Source: Sinorhizobium psoraleae (GTDB taxonomy: Bacteria; Pseudomonadota; Alphaproteobacteria; Rhizobiales; Rhizobiaceae). From it: 64,000 bases of DNA. The notes under the pieces are model-generated. The model did not search any database. It saw only the letters and a list, made by a program, of their open reading frames with translations, and was not told where the DNA came from. A program made the translations under genes and the position numbers. The stretch is taken from the NCBI RefSeq assembly GCF_013283645.1, contig NZ_JABEKV010000004.1:858889-922888 (forward strand). The letters run 5' to 3'. The first letter of the stretch is position 1. Each line of letters starts with the position of its first letter. Shown one piece after another: positions 32,557-41,778 of this stretch.

Positions 32557-35096
32557 ATCCTGCGGGCATCTGAAAATCCGCGCGGCACGTTAAAACCGCC
32601 TCTGGCAAACGTCTCGAAATCCTGCCGGTTCATTGGCTTCGCCAGCACGTAGCCTTGCAGGAAATCGCAGCCGAGATCGGCGAGAAGCGCCGCGTGGGCC
32701 CAGGTTTCGACGCCTTCGGCGACGACTTTGATATTCAATGAATGGCCGATGTCGATAATGGCGCGCACCAGCTTTTGCTGTTTGCTGCTTTCCGGGATCG
32801 GCCCCACCAGTGCACGGTCGATCTTCAGACGCGCCGGGTTGAGCTTCAGAAGCCCGATGATCGAAGCGTGGCCGGTACCAAAATCATCGATCTCTATATC
32901 TATGCCGAGGTCATTGAGAGCGGCGATCGTTTCTGCAACTTCATCCTCGAACTCGTCGAGAAAGATCGATTCGAGCAATTCGACCGACATGACGCCACGG
33001 GGGATGTCCATCTCCCGCAGGTCGGACACGAGCTGAGGGTCGCGCAAGCGGCGTGAGGAAATATTGACCGAAATCTTGGGAACGGCGAGCCCCTGCCGCT
33101 GCCATGCGCGGAAGTCGGCATAGGCCATTTCGACGACCATCCGGTCTATTGCGGCCAGAAGATTGATATCTTCCGCGACCTTGAGGAATTGCACGGGCGC
33201 CAAGACCCCGCGTTCCGGATGGTCCCAGCGCACCAGGGTTTCGACGCCCGTGATCTCCAGAGTGCGGGCGTCGAACTGGGGTTGGTAAAAGGGAACGAAC
33301 TGCCTTTTTTCGAGGGCTTCGCGGAGCTCGTCACCGATCCGCTTTGCGGTCAGGATCTGGTTCTGCATCTCGTCGGAAAAGAGCTCGAACCGGTCCCGGC
33401 CAAGGCTCTTGGCGCGATAAAGCGCGATGTCGGCGTCCATCAGGAGCTGCCTGGGATCGGTCAACCTGGCTTCGTCCAGTGAGACGCCGATGCTCGCGCC
33501 AAGGCGGCACAATTGACCGGCGTAGGGGACGGGACGGCGGAAGGCCTGGATGATGCGCCCGGCAAGCTCTGCGAGCTGCGTTGTATCCCGGCCGCTGCGA
33601 CACACGATGACGAATTCGTCGCCACCGATACGCGCGATGAAATCGTCTTTCTCGGCATGTGACCTCAGCAAGGTCGCCGCATGAACGAGCATTGCGTCGC
33701 CGGCCTGATGACCGAGTGTATCGTTGATCTGCTTGAAGCGATCCAGGTCGATATGAAGAATGGCGTTGACGACGCGCGCTTCGGTCAGGATCCGATCGAG
33801 ATAGCGGCGGTTCGGCAAGTCCGTCAGATGATCGTGAAGCGCGTTGTACTCGATGCTGACGCGGGCAGCCTCCAGTTCGCAATTGCGCGCCTCGGCGAAG
33901 GATTTTGCCCGCCTCAGTTCCTCCTGCAGGGCGATGTCGTCGGTAACGTCCCAATTGGCGCCAACGAGCCTCCTCGCGCCATTCAGGTCGGTGTGGAAAG
34001 CGGCGTTCGAGCGGATATGGCGAACGACGCCATCGGGCCTTATGATTCGGAATGCGTTGGTGAAGGGCGTGCCGCTGGCAATCGCGTCATTGACGCGCTT
34101 GATCGCGGCGGCCTTGTCCTCCGGGTGCAGAAAGCTTTCCCAACCGGCAGACGAGGGCGCTTCGCCGGTGGGCTCAAGGCCATACATTCTGAACATGGCT
34201 TCGTCCCAGTGCGAAACGCCGGTATCCAGATTGTGCTCGAAGACGCCGATCCTCGAAATATCGAGCGCCAGTTGCAGGCGACGCGAAACTTCCTCGAGGC
34301 GGGCCTCCGCCTCCTTGCGCGCCGTAATATCGGTATCGGTGCCGATGATGCGGCACGGCTTGCCGTCGGCGTCGTAAGCGACCGACGCGCCCCGGCTTTC
34401 GATCCAGATCCAGCGCCCGTCCGCGTGGCGCTCGCGATACTGGAATGTGTTGAACCGGGCCTCGCCCGAATCCTGACGCTCGATGCAGGCAAGAACGTGC
34501 GCGCGGTCATCCGGATGGACGTTTTCAATCCATTTTTCCAGCGTCCCATCGACCTCTGCGTCATCCGCCAAACCACGCAGACGTCGCCAGGTCGAAGAAT
34601 AGAACAGATTGCCGGTTTGGAAGTCGTGGTCCCAGACACCTTCCAATGCGCTGTCGAGGGCATATTTCCAGCGCGTTTCGTCCTTGCGTAGACTGCCGAT
34701 TTCCGAAACCAGGCTGTCAACCGGGAGCATCGCCAGCAACGTCCTGGCGTCGGCTCCTCGCGCTGCAGGCAGAGAAACCCGCGAGACGAGCATGGAAAGC
34801 GTGGCGGACGCACCGAGAAACCGGACGACCGCCGGCTCTTTCGATTGCTGCGTTTCCTCGACGTGCACGACTGCTGGAAGATCTTCGCCATGAACAAACG
34901 CGGCAACTGGTGCGCCGGCAAGTTCTTCGGCGGTCCGCCCAAGCATCCGGAGCGCGGCGGCATTGGCGGCGCGTATCACATCGCCACTATCAACAAGAAT
35001 GACGCCCGCCGGCAATTGATCCATTGCGGCCGGTGCCAAGCTGTCGTGTGTCGTCGGCCCACTGCCGGTATCGATTGGTTCCCGCGGCTCGGTCAC
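32550..35096 (-). CDS. PAS-GGDEF-EAL cyclic-di-GMP signalling protein
   Basis: 848 residues, no membrane segment. It starts at GTG 35096 with GGGA upstream. About residues 25-420 are three PAS/PAC modules, the second including WIWIESRGASVAYDADGKP. The GGDEF site is intact (about 490-494, RIGGDEFVIV). The EAL-type domain has ETL in place of EAL (about 619), but every catalytic position seen is kept: that Glu, Asn in ISVNISSRRL, Glu in ELLES, the DD of IDDFGTG, Lys in LKIDRALVG, Glu in VVAEGVET and Gln in FLQGYVLAKP. It may therefore be bifunctional or mainly a phosphodiesterase. The PAS ligand is unknown. Confidence 0.93.
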   Translation of the reverse strand: MTEPREPIDTGSGPTTHDSLAPAAMDQLPAGVILVDSGDVIRAANAAALRMLGRTAEELAGAPVAAFVHGEDLPAVVHVEETQQSKEPAVVRFLGASATLSMLVSRVSLPAARGADARTLLAMLPVDSLVSEIGSLRKDETRWKYALDSALEGVWDHDFQTGNLFYSSTWRRLRGLADDAEVDGTLEKWIENVHPDDRAHVLACIERQDSGEARFNTFQYRERHADGRWIWIESRGASVAYDADGKPCRIIGTDTDITARKEAEARLEEVSRRLQLALDISRIGVFEHNLDTGVSHWDEAMFRMYGLEPTGEAPSSAGWESFLHPEDKAAAIKRVNDAIASGTPFTNAFRIIRPDGVVRHIRSNAAFHTDLNGARRLVGANWDVTDDIALQEELRRAKSFAEARNCELEAARVSIEYNALHDHLTDLPNRRYLDRILTEARVVNAILHIDLDRFKQINDTLGHQAGDAMLVHAATLLRSHAEKDDFIARIGGDEFVIVCRSGRDTTQLAELAGRIIQAFRRPVPYAGQLCRLGASIGVSLDEARLTDPRQLLMDADIALYRAKSLGRDRFELFSDEMQNQILTAKRIGDELREALEKRQFVPFYQPQFDARTLEITGVETLVRWDHPERGVLAPVQFLKVAEDINLLAAIDRMVVEMAYADFRAWQRQGLAVPKISVNISSRRLRDPQLVSDLREMDIPRGVMSVELLESIFLDEFEDEVAETIAALNDLGIDIEIDDFGTGHASIIGLLKLNPARLKIDRALVGPIPESSKQQKLVRAIIDIGHSLNIKVVAEGVETWAHAALLADLGCDFLQGYVLAKPMNRQDFETFARGGFNVPRGFSDARRMR

Positions 35097-35181
35097 TTAT
35101 CCCGGATCCTGAGAGTTGCCAGCCGATCATGATGCGCAGCAATGAAATTCGGATTAATGCTGCGGGCGGTTTCCATGCCGC

Positions 35182-35736
35182 TTATGGCTGCAGCCGGCTA
35201 AGGAACTGGGCAAAGACCATCGTGCCCTCGGGCCACGGGCCGTGGCCGGATTCGGCATTGATATGCCCGGCTTCGCCGGCGTCGACCAGGAACGAGCCCC
35301 AGGCGTTGGCGATGTCTCCGGCGTGTTCATAGGATCCGAAGGGATCGTTGCGGCTTGCCACCATCAGCGACGGGAAGGGCAGCGGGTCGCGCGGGTAGGG
35401 GCCGAAAGTCATCAGATGCTTCGGGCGGATCTTGGGATTGGCGACGTCCGGCGGCGCGACCAGGAAGGCGCCCGCGATCTTCTTCGCGCAATGCGGCAGA
35501 GCGTGGATCGCCGTGGCGATGCCCAGGGAGTGCGCGACGATGACCACCGGCTTCTTCGTGGCATTGACTGCCTCGACCATCCGCGCCACCCAGTCCTCGC
35601 GCACAGGCTTCGACCACTCCGCCTGCTCCACGCGGCGCGCCGTCGAAAGCTTTCGCTCCCAGCGGCTTTGCCAATGGGTGGGGCCGGAGTTGGTGTAGCC
35701 CGGGACGATCAGGATGTCAGCTTCTGAAACCTTCAT
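35182..35736 (-). CDS. RBBP9/YdeN-family serine hydrolase
   Basis: Small alpha/beta hydrolase of 184 residues. N-terminal IVPGYTNSGPTHWQSRWE is characteristic of the RBBP9/YdeN group. The nucleophile Ser is in VAHSLGIATAIH; the acid and His are likely in ASRNDPFGSY and AGHINAESG. The substrate is unknown. It lies upstream of the GGDEF-EAL gene on the same strand with an 85-base gap. Confidence 0.88.
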   Translation of the reverse strand: MKVSEADILIVPGYTNSGPTHWQSRWERKLSTARRVEQAEWSKPVREDWVARMVEAVNATKKPVVIVAHSLGIATAIHALPHCAKKIAGAFLVAPPDVANPKIRPKHLMTFGPYPRDPLPFPSLMVASRNDPFGSYEHAGDIANAWGSFLVDAGEAGHINAESGHGPWPEGTMVFAQFLSRLQP

Positions 35737-35892
35737 AATTGCCGCGATTTGGAGGTGAAAAGCGCCGAAGTCAAGGCGCAGGCGACAGAGGCTTCATTTT
35801 CTGTATAATCGAAATGCCGGTCGCGGTTGACAGCGGCTAGTTTCGCCGTTGTCGCGTCCGTGGCCGCTCTGGTTCGTTGAGGAGTGTGAGCC

Positions 35893-36708
35893 ATGACAAC
35901 CTTCCATGTCCTGTCGGGGGCGAATGCGAGCGTCTCGCATCCCGGTATACGAAAGATTGGCATTGCGGATGTGTTCGATGCGTTGCGTCTCGGCCTGAAT
36001 GATTTTCGCGAGAAGCCGTCGCATTATGTTTTCTTGTGCTTGATATACCCGATCGCCGGTGCAGTACTGATAACCTGGAGCGCGGGCGCAAACATGCTGC
36101 CGCTGCTCTATCCGCTTGCTTCCGGCTTCGCCCTCATCGGTCCTGTCGCGGCAATCGGCCTCTACGAGATCAGCCGGCGCCGTGAATTGGGCATGGACGC
36201 CTCATGGCCGCACGCTTTGCGGCTTCATCGCTCGCCGGCGCTGCCTTCGATTCTGGCGGTCGCCGCCGTGCTGTTCGTTATCTTCATTGCATGGCTTCTG
36301 GTCGCCCAGGCGCTTTATGAGATGATTTTCGGAACCGTGCCACCGGCTTCCATTTCCGCCTTCTGGAACAGCGTTATCGGCACCGAAGAGGGCTGGAACC
36401 TCATTCTTATCGGCAACGCCGTCGGCTTCGTCTTCGCCGTGGTCGTGCTCTCGATCAGCGTGGTTTCATTCCCCTTGCTGCTTGACCGCGACGTCGGCGC
36501 CGTCGCCGCCGTCGAGACCTCGATCCGGGCGACGCTTACCAATCCGATACCGATCGCCTGCTGGGGTCTCATCATTGCAGCCGGCCTGGTGATCGGCTCG
36601 ATTCCGGTCTTCGTCGGCTTGGCCGTCATCATGCCGATTTTCGGCCACGCCACATGGCATCTCTATCGGAAATTGGTGGAACCGGACACGACCGGCCGCC
36701 AAGCCTGA
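35893..36708 (+). CDS. DUF2189 integral membrane protein
   Basis: 271 residues, with about six hydrophobic helices after a soluble N-terminal stretch of roughly 45 residues. It contains YPIAGAVLITWSAGANMLPL then FALIGPVAAIGLYEISRRRE, the DUF2189 hallmark region. Relatives are often labelled cytochrome c oxidase subunit I-like, but no haem or copper ligands are evident. Function unknown. ATG 35893 is preceded by GAGGAG. A long imperfect hairpin follows, before the convergent PilZ gene. Confidence 0.85.
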   Translation: MTTFHVLSGANASVSHPGIRKIGIADVFDALRLGLNDFREKPSHYVFLCLIYPIAGAVLITWSAGANMLPLLYPLASGFALIGPVAAIGLYEISRRRELGMDASWPHALRLHRSPALPSILAVAAVLFVIFIAWLLVAQALYEMIFGTVPPASISAFWNSVIGTEEGWNLILIGNAVGFVFAVVVLSISVVSFPLLLDRDVGAVAAVETSIRATLTNPIPIACWGLIIAAGLVIGSIPVFVGLAVIMPIFGHATWHLYRKLVEPDTTGRQA

Positions 36709-36721
36709 ACGGGATGACCGT

Positions 36722-36771
36722 CAACAACGCGGTGACCTTGCATCGATCCAAGATCACCGCGATTGTTGTTG
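36722..36771. terminator. Long imperfect hairpin between convergent genes
   Basis: CAACAAC-GCGGTGA (36722-36735) pairs with TCACCGC (36754-36760) and, after a four-base bulge, GTTGTTG (36765-36771). There is no strong T run; it probably acts as terminator for DUF2189 and/or PilZ. Confidence 0.5.
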
Positions 36772-36808
36772 CGTGAGTTCATCGATCGCCGGCCCGAAAC
36801 GGCGGCTG

Positions 36809-37117
36809 TTATTGACGGAAGAATTTATAGTAGGACGAAATCTGCGCCGCGGTGTTCGACGAGAGCTTGAGCTTGATGCCGATCTTGTCGCCGCGGTACC
36901 AGCGAACTATCCCAGTGAGAAAGCCAAGCTCCTCACTCTGGATCGTGACTTCCTGCCCGGTTTGCGCGCCGATGTCGAAGAGGAGCTGGAAGCAGATACC
37001 CTCGTCGGAAAGATCTCTGACAATCCCGTTGCTCGACCCGAATTTGCAGGTAACTTTGCCGGTTATCTTCGTCTGCGTGCGCGGTGATGTGCGCTGAACA
37101 CTGTCCCTGTAAGTCAT
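36809..37117 (-). CDS. PilZ-domain protein
   Basis: Single PilZ domain, 102 residues from ATG 37117 (GAGGAA nine bases upstream); the longer frame to 37162 lacks such a site. PilZ c-di-GMP motif 2 is GIVRDLSDEGICFQL (D-x-S-x-x-G). Motif 1 is RTSPR, an R-x3-R form rather than the more common RRxxR, so ligand affinity is uncertain. It encodes a possible receptor for the c-di-GMP metabolised by the GGDEF-EAL protein located 1.7 kb away. Confidence 0.85.
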   Translation of the reverse strand: MTYRDSVQRTSPRTQTKITGKVTCKFGSSNGIVRDLSDEGICFQLLFDIGAQTGQEVTIQSEELGFLTGIVRWYRGDKIGIKLKLSSNTAAQISSYYKFFRQ

Positions 37118-37285
37118 GGCTTCCTCGAAAACCCGATTAGACAGGTGCCGAGGCTTGCACACTACTTCTGAACAACTTGCTAAAATATCGCCCGCACTCG
37201 AACAAAATGCATCACATGCGGGCGTTGTCTTCCTACGGCAACGTCACCGTGTACGACGGGGCCAAGCTGCTGCCGCATGGAAAAG

Positions 37286-37352
37286 ACATGCAGCAGTTCA
37301 AAGTGCTACAGCGTTCTTTGCGCGCCTGATAAGACGCGCGGCGCTGTCGTAC
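37286..37352 (+). repeat. RIME1-like intergenic repeat, copy D
   Basis: CATGCAGCAGTTCAAAGTGC, CTACAGCG, then GCGCGCCTGATAAGACGCGC, forming a hairpin with loop GATA. It lies just beyond the purB stop, upstream of the PilZ gene. Confidence 0.75.
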
Positions 37353-37355
37353 GCA

Positions 37356-38657
37356 TCAGCCAAAGACGCGTTTAAAGATCGTGTCGACGTGCTTGGTGTG
37401 GTAACCGAGGTCGAATTTCTCGCGGATTGCCTCTTCGGAAAGTGCGGCACGGACTTCCGAATCGGCCAGCAACTCCTCGAGGAAGTCCTTGCCCTGTTCC
37501 CAGACCTTCATAGCGTTACGCTGAACGAGCCGATAGGCATCCTCGCGCGAAACGCCGGCCTGGGTAAGCGCGAGCAGCACGCGCTGCGAGTGAACAAGGC
37601 CGCGGAACTTGTTCATGTTCTTCATCATGTTCTCGGGATAGACGAGCAACTTGTCGATCACGCTGGTCAGCCTCGCCAAGGCAAAATCGAGCGTGACAGT
37701 TGCGTCCGGCCCGATCATGCGTTCGACCGAGGAGTGCGAGATATCGCGTTCATGCCAGAGCGCAACGTTTTCCATGGCCGGCACGACGAAAGCGCGGACC
37801 ATGCGGGCGAGACCGGTGAGGTTTTCCGTCAGCACCGGATTGCGTTTATGCGGCATGGCCGAGGAGCCCTTCTGGCCCGGGGAGAAATATTCCTCGGCTT
37901 CCAGCACCTCGGTGCGCTGCAGATGGCGGATCTCCGTGGCGAGACGTTCGATCGACGAGGCGATAACGCCAAGCGTCGCGAAATACATGGCATGGCGATC
38001 ACGCGGGATCACCTGCGTCGAGACCGGTTCCGGCTTCAGGCCGAGGGCCTTTGCGACATGCTCTTCGACCCGCGGATCGATGTTGGCAAAGGTGCCAACA
38101 GCACCGGAAATCGCACCGGTCGCCACCTCTTCGCGCGCGGCCAGCAGGCGCTGCTTGCAACGATCGAATTCCGCATAGGCAAGCGCCATCTTGATGCCGA
38201 AGGTGGTGGGCTCGGCGTGAATGCCATGCGACCGGCCGATGGTGACCGTGTCCTTGTGCTCGAACGCGCGGCGCTTCAGCGCTTCGAGGAGCTTGTCGAT
38301 GTCGGTGAGCAGGAGGTCCGTCGCACGAACGAGCTGCACGTTGAAGCAGGTGTCGAGAACGTCTGACGAGGTCATGCCCTGGTGGACGAAGCGGCTATCC
38401 GGCCCAACGAATTCCGCAAGATGGGTGAGAAAAGCGATAACGTCGTGCTTCGTGACGGCCTCGATCTCATCGATACGGGCAACATCGAACGTTGCCGCGC
38501 CGCCCTTTTCCCAGATCGTCTTCGCCGCATCCTTGGGGATGACGCCGATTTCGGCGAGCGCATCGCAGGCATGTGCCTCGATCTCGAACCAGATGCGGAA
38601 TTTCGTTTCCGGCGACCAGATGGCCACCATTTCCGGCCGGGAGTAACGGGGGATCAT
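37356..38657 (-). CDS. purB: Adenylosuccinate lyase
   Basis: Acts twice in purine synthesis (SAICAR to AICAR, adenylosuccinate to AMP). 433 residues from ATG 38657 (MIPRYSRPEMVAIWSPETKF); a TTG three codons earlier is not needed. The fumarase/aspartase-superfamily signature GSSAMPHKRNP is present, along with TSSDVLDTCFNVQL and RSHGIHAEPTTFG. Last gene of an operon with rpe, DUF2259 and a membrane protein. Confidence 0.97.
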   Translation of the reverse strand: MIPRYSRPEMVAIWSPETKFRIWFEIEAHACDALAEIGVIPKDAAKTIWEKGGAATFDVARIDEIEAVTKHDVIAFLTHLAEFVGPDSRFVHQGMTSSDVLDTCFNVQLVRATDLLLTDIDKLLEALKRRAFEHKDTVTIGRSHGIHAEPTTFGIKMALAYAEFDRCKQRLLAAREEVATGAISGAVGTFANIDPRVEEHVAKALGLKPEPVSTQVIPRDRHAMYFATLGVIASSIERLATEIRHLQRTEVLEAEEYFSPGQKGSSAMPHKRNPVLTENLTGLARMVRAFVVPAMENVALWHERDISHSSVERMIGPDATVTLDFALARLTSVIDKLLVYPENMMKNMNKFRGLVHSQRVLLALTQAGVSREDAYRLVQRNAMKVWEQGKDFLEELLADSEVRAALSEEAIREKFDLGYHTKHVDTIFKRVFG

Positions 38658-38721
38658 GGGCTTCAAGCTTTCGTTCGACAGTGGAGGATGGCTGTGCCTC
38701 TATCAAAGATGGCGATCAAGC

Positions 38722-39282
38722 TCAACGCCGTTGGCGCACATCCGATCGCGCAAGCCAAAGACTGGCAGCGACAAGAGCGACAATACCGAGCGGCAGGTAG
38801 AGCCGAACACCCAGGACCAGAAACTGGTAGAGCGCGGCGAGCGACGTGAACAGGAACTGAAGGAGCCACGTGCGCGTTCCAGTGTCCGCATGCCATTGCG
38901 CATAGAATATCCGATAATCGAATGCGAAGAGGCACGCCGTCGTGCCAACCGTGCCCGCGATAAGGCACAGAAGAAAGGCCGCAAAACGGGTCTCGACCGC
39001 CCGACCGTGTGCCGAGAAACGTGCCGCAAACAGCGAGGGCGGCCAAGCCAGCAAGCCGCCGAGCGAATAAAGCAAGAGGATATCCGTGAGGTGGAAGGCC
39101 ACCTCGGTTCCGCGCAGCCAAAGCGCCAGCCACGCAGATATCGCCATTGCCAAGGCCCACCCCGGAGCACCGATCAGCACTTCCCGCGTTTTGGGACGGG
39201 AGCGCACAAACCGCGATCGTTTCGACAGTGCGACATCCGAAAAGAGCGTTGACGATCGGGCGGCTCGCTCCTGGCTCGTCAT
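38722..39282 (-). CDS. Small integral membrane protein, function unknown
   Basis: 186 residues, with about four hydrophobic segments: WALAMAISAWLALWL (about 42-56), ILLLYSLGGLLAWPPSLF (68-85), FAAFLLCLIAGTVGTTACLF (100-119) and FLVLGVRLYLPLGIVALVAA (near 153-172). The ends are Arg-rich. Not recognised as a named family. The start ATG overlaps the stop of the frameshifted DUF2259 reading frame (ATGA), which supports the gene and its place in the rpe-purB operon. Confidence 0.75.
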   Translation of the reverse strand: MTSQERAARSSTLFSDVALSKRSRFVRSRPKTREVLIGAPGWALAMAISAWLALWLRGTEVAFHLTDILLLYSLGGLLAWPPSLFAARFSAHGRAVETRFAAFLLCLIAGTVGTTACLFAFDYRIFYAQWHADTGTRTWLLQFLFTSLAALYQFLVLGVRLYLPLGIVALVAASLWLARSDVRQRR

Positions 39283-40021
39283 TTGGGAAGCCGGACTGGC
39301 AACGCAATCCAGCGGCCATCGGTCGACCCCTCGAAGCCGAGCGATTTGACCAGGACCATCACCACGTGGACTTCGGATCCGTCATCATGGACGCGGGTCA
39401 CGACGCCACCGATGCGATAACCCGTCGGGCAGCGGCGGCTTCCGGGATGCGTGCGTCCTCGTGCAAGACGTCCGTTGCAGGTTTCCCGGCCTTCTCCGTC
39501 ATCGTCAGGCGAAAGCCTTTGACCTCCTTCAAGAAGCTGCTGCACACACCTTGCGGTTCGAAGCTCTTCTCCTCGAGCTTCAACTTATAGGTCTTGCGGA
39601 ACGGTTCGTCGGCTGGGAAAGCATCGTAGATCAGCGTATGCGCCGCGCTGCTTCCTTCGGTTACAGGATTGTAAGCGGCCAAGATCCCGGGAGCATCCGA
39701 CAGACGGTAAGCGTCTATCAGCGGCGCGGCACGGTGGTGGGCCTCGCGGCGCGCTTCATGCAGGGCGCCACCGTCTTTCTCGATCACGGCGCGGACAGGT
39801 GCACCGGGGAGAAAGGTGTCGTTGCGCGTATCGAGCACGTAGATCGTCGAATAGGGAAAGCCGGAACCGTCCTGCACGCCGTATTCCTCGAAGGCGAAGA
39901 CATTGCCGTCGGGCGAAAATCCAATCGGCTGCAAGGCGGCGTAGTCGCCAGCGCGCGCGTCAGCGCCCGCAACCGTCGCGGTTGCCAGAAGCGTACCGAG
40001 GATTACCGCCGCCGTGCTCAT
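39279..40021 (-). pseudogene. DUF2259 protein gene, frameshifted
   Basis: Predicted secreted protein. Frame A runs 40021 to 39398 (207 residues: signal peptide, then GFSPDGNVFAFEEYGVQDGS and CSSFLKEVKGFRLTM) and ends in unrelated AAAARRVIASVAS. The expected C-terminus (CPTGYRIGGVVTR, VHVVMVLVKSLGFEG, RWIALPVRLPK) is encoded in frame B, which stops at 39279 and overlaps the next start as ATGA. Adding one G to the GGG run at 39444-39446 (plus strand) joins the frames as ARIPGSRRCPTGY. It is either a recent frameshift or a sequencing error in a homopolymer. The start ATG overlaps the rpe stop (ATGA). Confidence 0.88.
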
Positions 40022-40695
40022 CCGCGCGCCTGCTCCGCCGACTTGCGGATCGCCTCGATGGCGGCGCGATAGGTTTCGACGGAATCGCCCTTGAAGACGG
40101 CCGAGCCGGCAACCAGCACATTGGCACCGGCTTTGACAGGCAGCGCAGCGGTCTCCGGCGTGATACCGCCATCAACCTCGATCTCGATCGGCCGCTTGCC
40201 GACCATTGCCTTGATCCGGCGGATCTTCTCCTCGGTGGCGTGGATGAATTTCTGTCCACCGAATCCCGGATTGACCGTCATCACCAGAATCAGATCGACC
40301 GTATCCAGCACATATTCGATGGCGCTTTCCGGGGTCGCCGGATTGAGCGAAACGCCGGCCTTCTTGCCTAGAGACTTCACCGTCTGCAGCGAGCGGTGCA
40401 GGTGGGGGCCGGCCTCCGCATGAACCGTCAGGATGTCGCAACCGGCCTTGGCGAAGGCTTCGAGATAGGGGTCGGCAGGTGAAATCATCAGATGACAATC
40501 GAAGGTCGCATCCGTATGGGGACGCAGCGACTTGATCACGTCCGGGCCGAAGGTGATGTTCGGCACGAAATGGCCGTCCATGACGTCGAGATGAATCCAG
40601 TCGGCGCCGGCATCGACGACGTCGCGAACCTCCTGGCCGAGCTTGGAGAAGTTGGATGCCAGAATCGACGGGGCTATGCGAATGGGATGGGTCAT
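40018..40695 (-). CDS. rpe: Ribulose-phosphate 3-epimerase
   Basis: Pentose-phosphate/Calvin enzyme interconverting ribulose and xylulose 5-phosphate. 225 residues from ATG 40695 ([20 protein letters not shown]). TIM-barrel signatures are [20 protein letters not shown] with the metal ligands, [26 protein letters not shown] and [11 protein letters not shown]. First gene of the operon; its stop overlaps the DUF2259 start. Confidence 0.96.
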   Translation of the reverse strand: MTHPIRIAPSILASNFSKLGQEVRDVVDAGADWIHLDVMDGHFVPNITFGPDVIKSLRPHTDATFDCHLMISPADPYLEAFAKAGCDILTVHAEAGPHLHRSLQTVKSLGKKAGVSLNPATPESAIEYVLDTVDLILVMTVNPGFGGQKFIHATEEKIRRIKAMVGKRPIEIEVDGGITPETAALPVKAGANVLVAGSAVFKGDSVETYRAAIEAIRKSAEQARG

Positions 40696-40779
40696 GACAG
40701 GCTCCGATGTTTCCCGCGCCATAGCATCCCGGCGGTTCGCAAACAACATCTCGCGAAGCCTTGCGACTCGGCGCCTCCG

Positions 40780-41778
40780 CTATTGCGCCCAGGAAGGCAT
40801 CAAGTCGTTCTCGGCCGCAACCGCATCGTGGACACCGCGTGCGATCGCACGCGCCATCGTCGAGGCGGCAGCCGCGCTGAGATCGATGAAATCCTCAAGC
40901 AGGGGCGCCTTCGCGCTCGCGCCAGTCGCGAGCGCGAAGACCAGGTCGCCGTCAAGCGGTGTGTGGGCCGGCCATAACGCGCGGGAAAAACCGTCATGAG
41001 CGGCGATAGCCAGCCGTTTCGCCTCCGCCTTGCTGAGGATCGCATCGGTGGCAATGACGGCGATCGTGGTATTCGCAGCGGCCGATTGCCTTTCACGGAA
41101 CTTGAAGCGTGCAACCGCCGCATCCTCCGGCAGAGGATTGGGGTAACCGAGACCGCCGAACTCGCCATCCAGTTCGAAGGGGGCCGCCCAGAAATGGCGC
41201 GTATTGCCGATTGTCGCCGAGCCGAGCGCATTGACGGCGACGAGTGCGCCGATCGTGATGCCATTGGCCAGCAGCGTCGATGCCGAGCCGAGGCCGCCTT
41301 TGAAGGTGGCCGTGCGTGCGCCCGTGCCGGCACCGGCCGTCCCTGTCAGAAATGCGACACCGGCAGCCCGCGCGGCGTCGTAGCCGAGGTCGCGATAGGG
41401 CGAAAAGCGCCCCCAATCCTTGTCGCCGCCATTGACAAGATCAAAGAGAATTGCCGCCGGAACGATCGGAATGCGATGGGGACCGACGTCGAAGCCGCGT
41501 CCCATCTCGCGAAGGGCCGCCTGTACGCCGGAGGCGGCGTCCAGACCGAAGGCCGAACCGCCCGAAAGGACGACGGCGTCCACCGTCTGAACGGTGTTTT
41601 CCGGCGCAAGCAGATCCGTCTCCCGGGTTCCCGGAGCACCGCCCAGGACCTGGACCGCCGCCGTTGCCGGCTGCTCGCAAAGCACGACGGTGACACCGGA
41701 CTTCAGCCGGTGGTCCTCGGCATTGCCGACCAGCAGTCCGGCGACATCTGTAATCAGGTTGTTCGGTCCCTTGCGCAT
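40780..41778 (-). CDS. P1-family peptidase (DmpA/NylC-like L-aminopeptidase/D-esterase)
   Basis: 332 residues from ATG 41778. N-terminal-nucleophile hydrolase that matures by cutting itself; the expected cleavage site is N236/T237 in AANTTIAVIATDA, with T237 the nucleophile. Other family parts are VVLSGGSAFGLDAASGVQA and GALVAVNALGSATIGNTR. It acts on N-terminal amino acids of small peptides, amides or esters. The start shares one base with the stop of the upstream binding-protein gene (TGATG), so translation is coupled. The predicted substrate could be what the binding protein captures. Confidence 0.88.
   Translation of the reverse strand: MRKGPNNLITDVAGLLVGNAEDHRLKSGVTVVLCEQPATAAVQVLGGAPGTRETDLLAPENTVQTVDAVVLSGGSAFGLDAASGVQAALREMGRGFDVGPHRIPIVPAAILFDLVNGGDKDWGRFSPYRDLGYDAARAAGVAFLTGTAGAGTGARTATFKGGLGSASTLLANGITIGALVAVNALGSATIGNTRHFWAAPFELDGEFGGLGYPNPLPEDAAVARFKFRERQSAAANTTIAVIATDAILSKAEAKRLAIAAHDGFSRALWPAHTPLDGDLVFALATGASAKAPLLEDFIDLSAAAASTMARAIARGVHDAVAAENDLMPSWAQ

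Noticed and set aside
39279..39545. 88-residue minus-strand ORF as an independent gene
   Set aside because: Only its C-terminal half is meaningful; it is the displaced end of the frameshifted DUF2259 gene.
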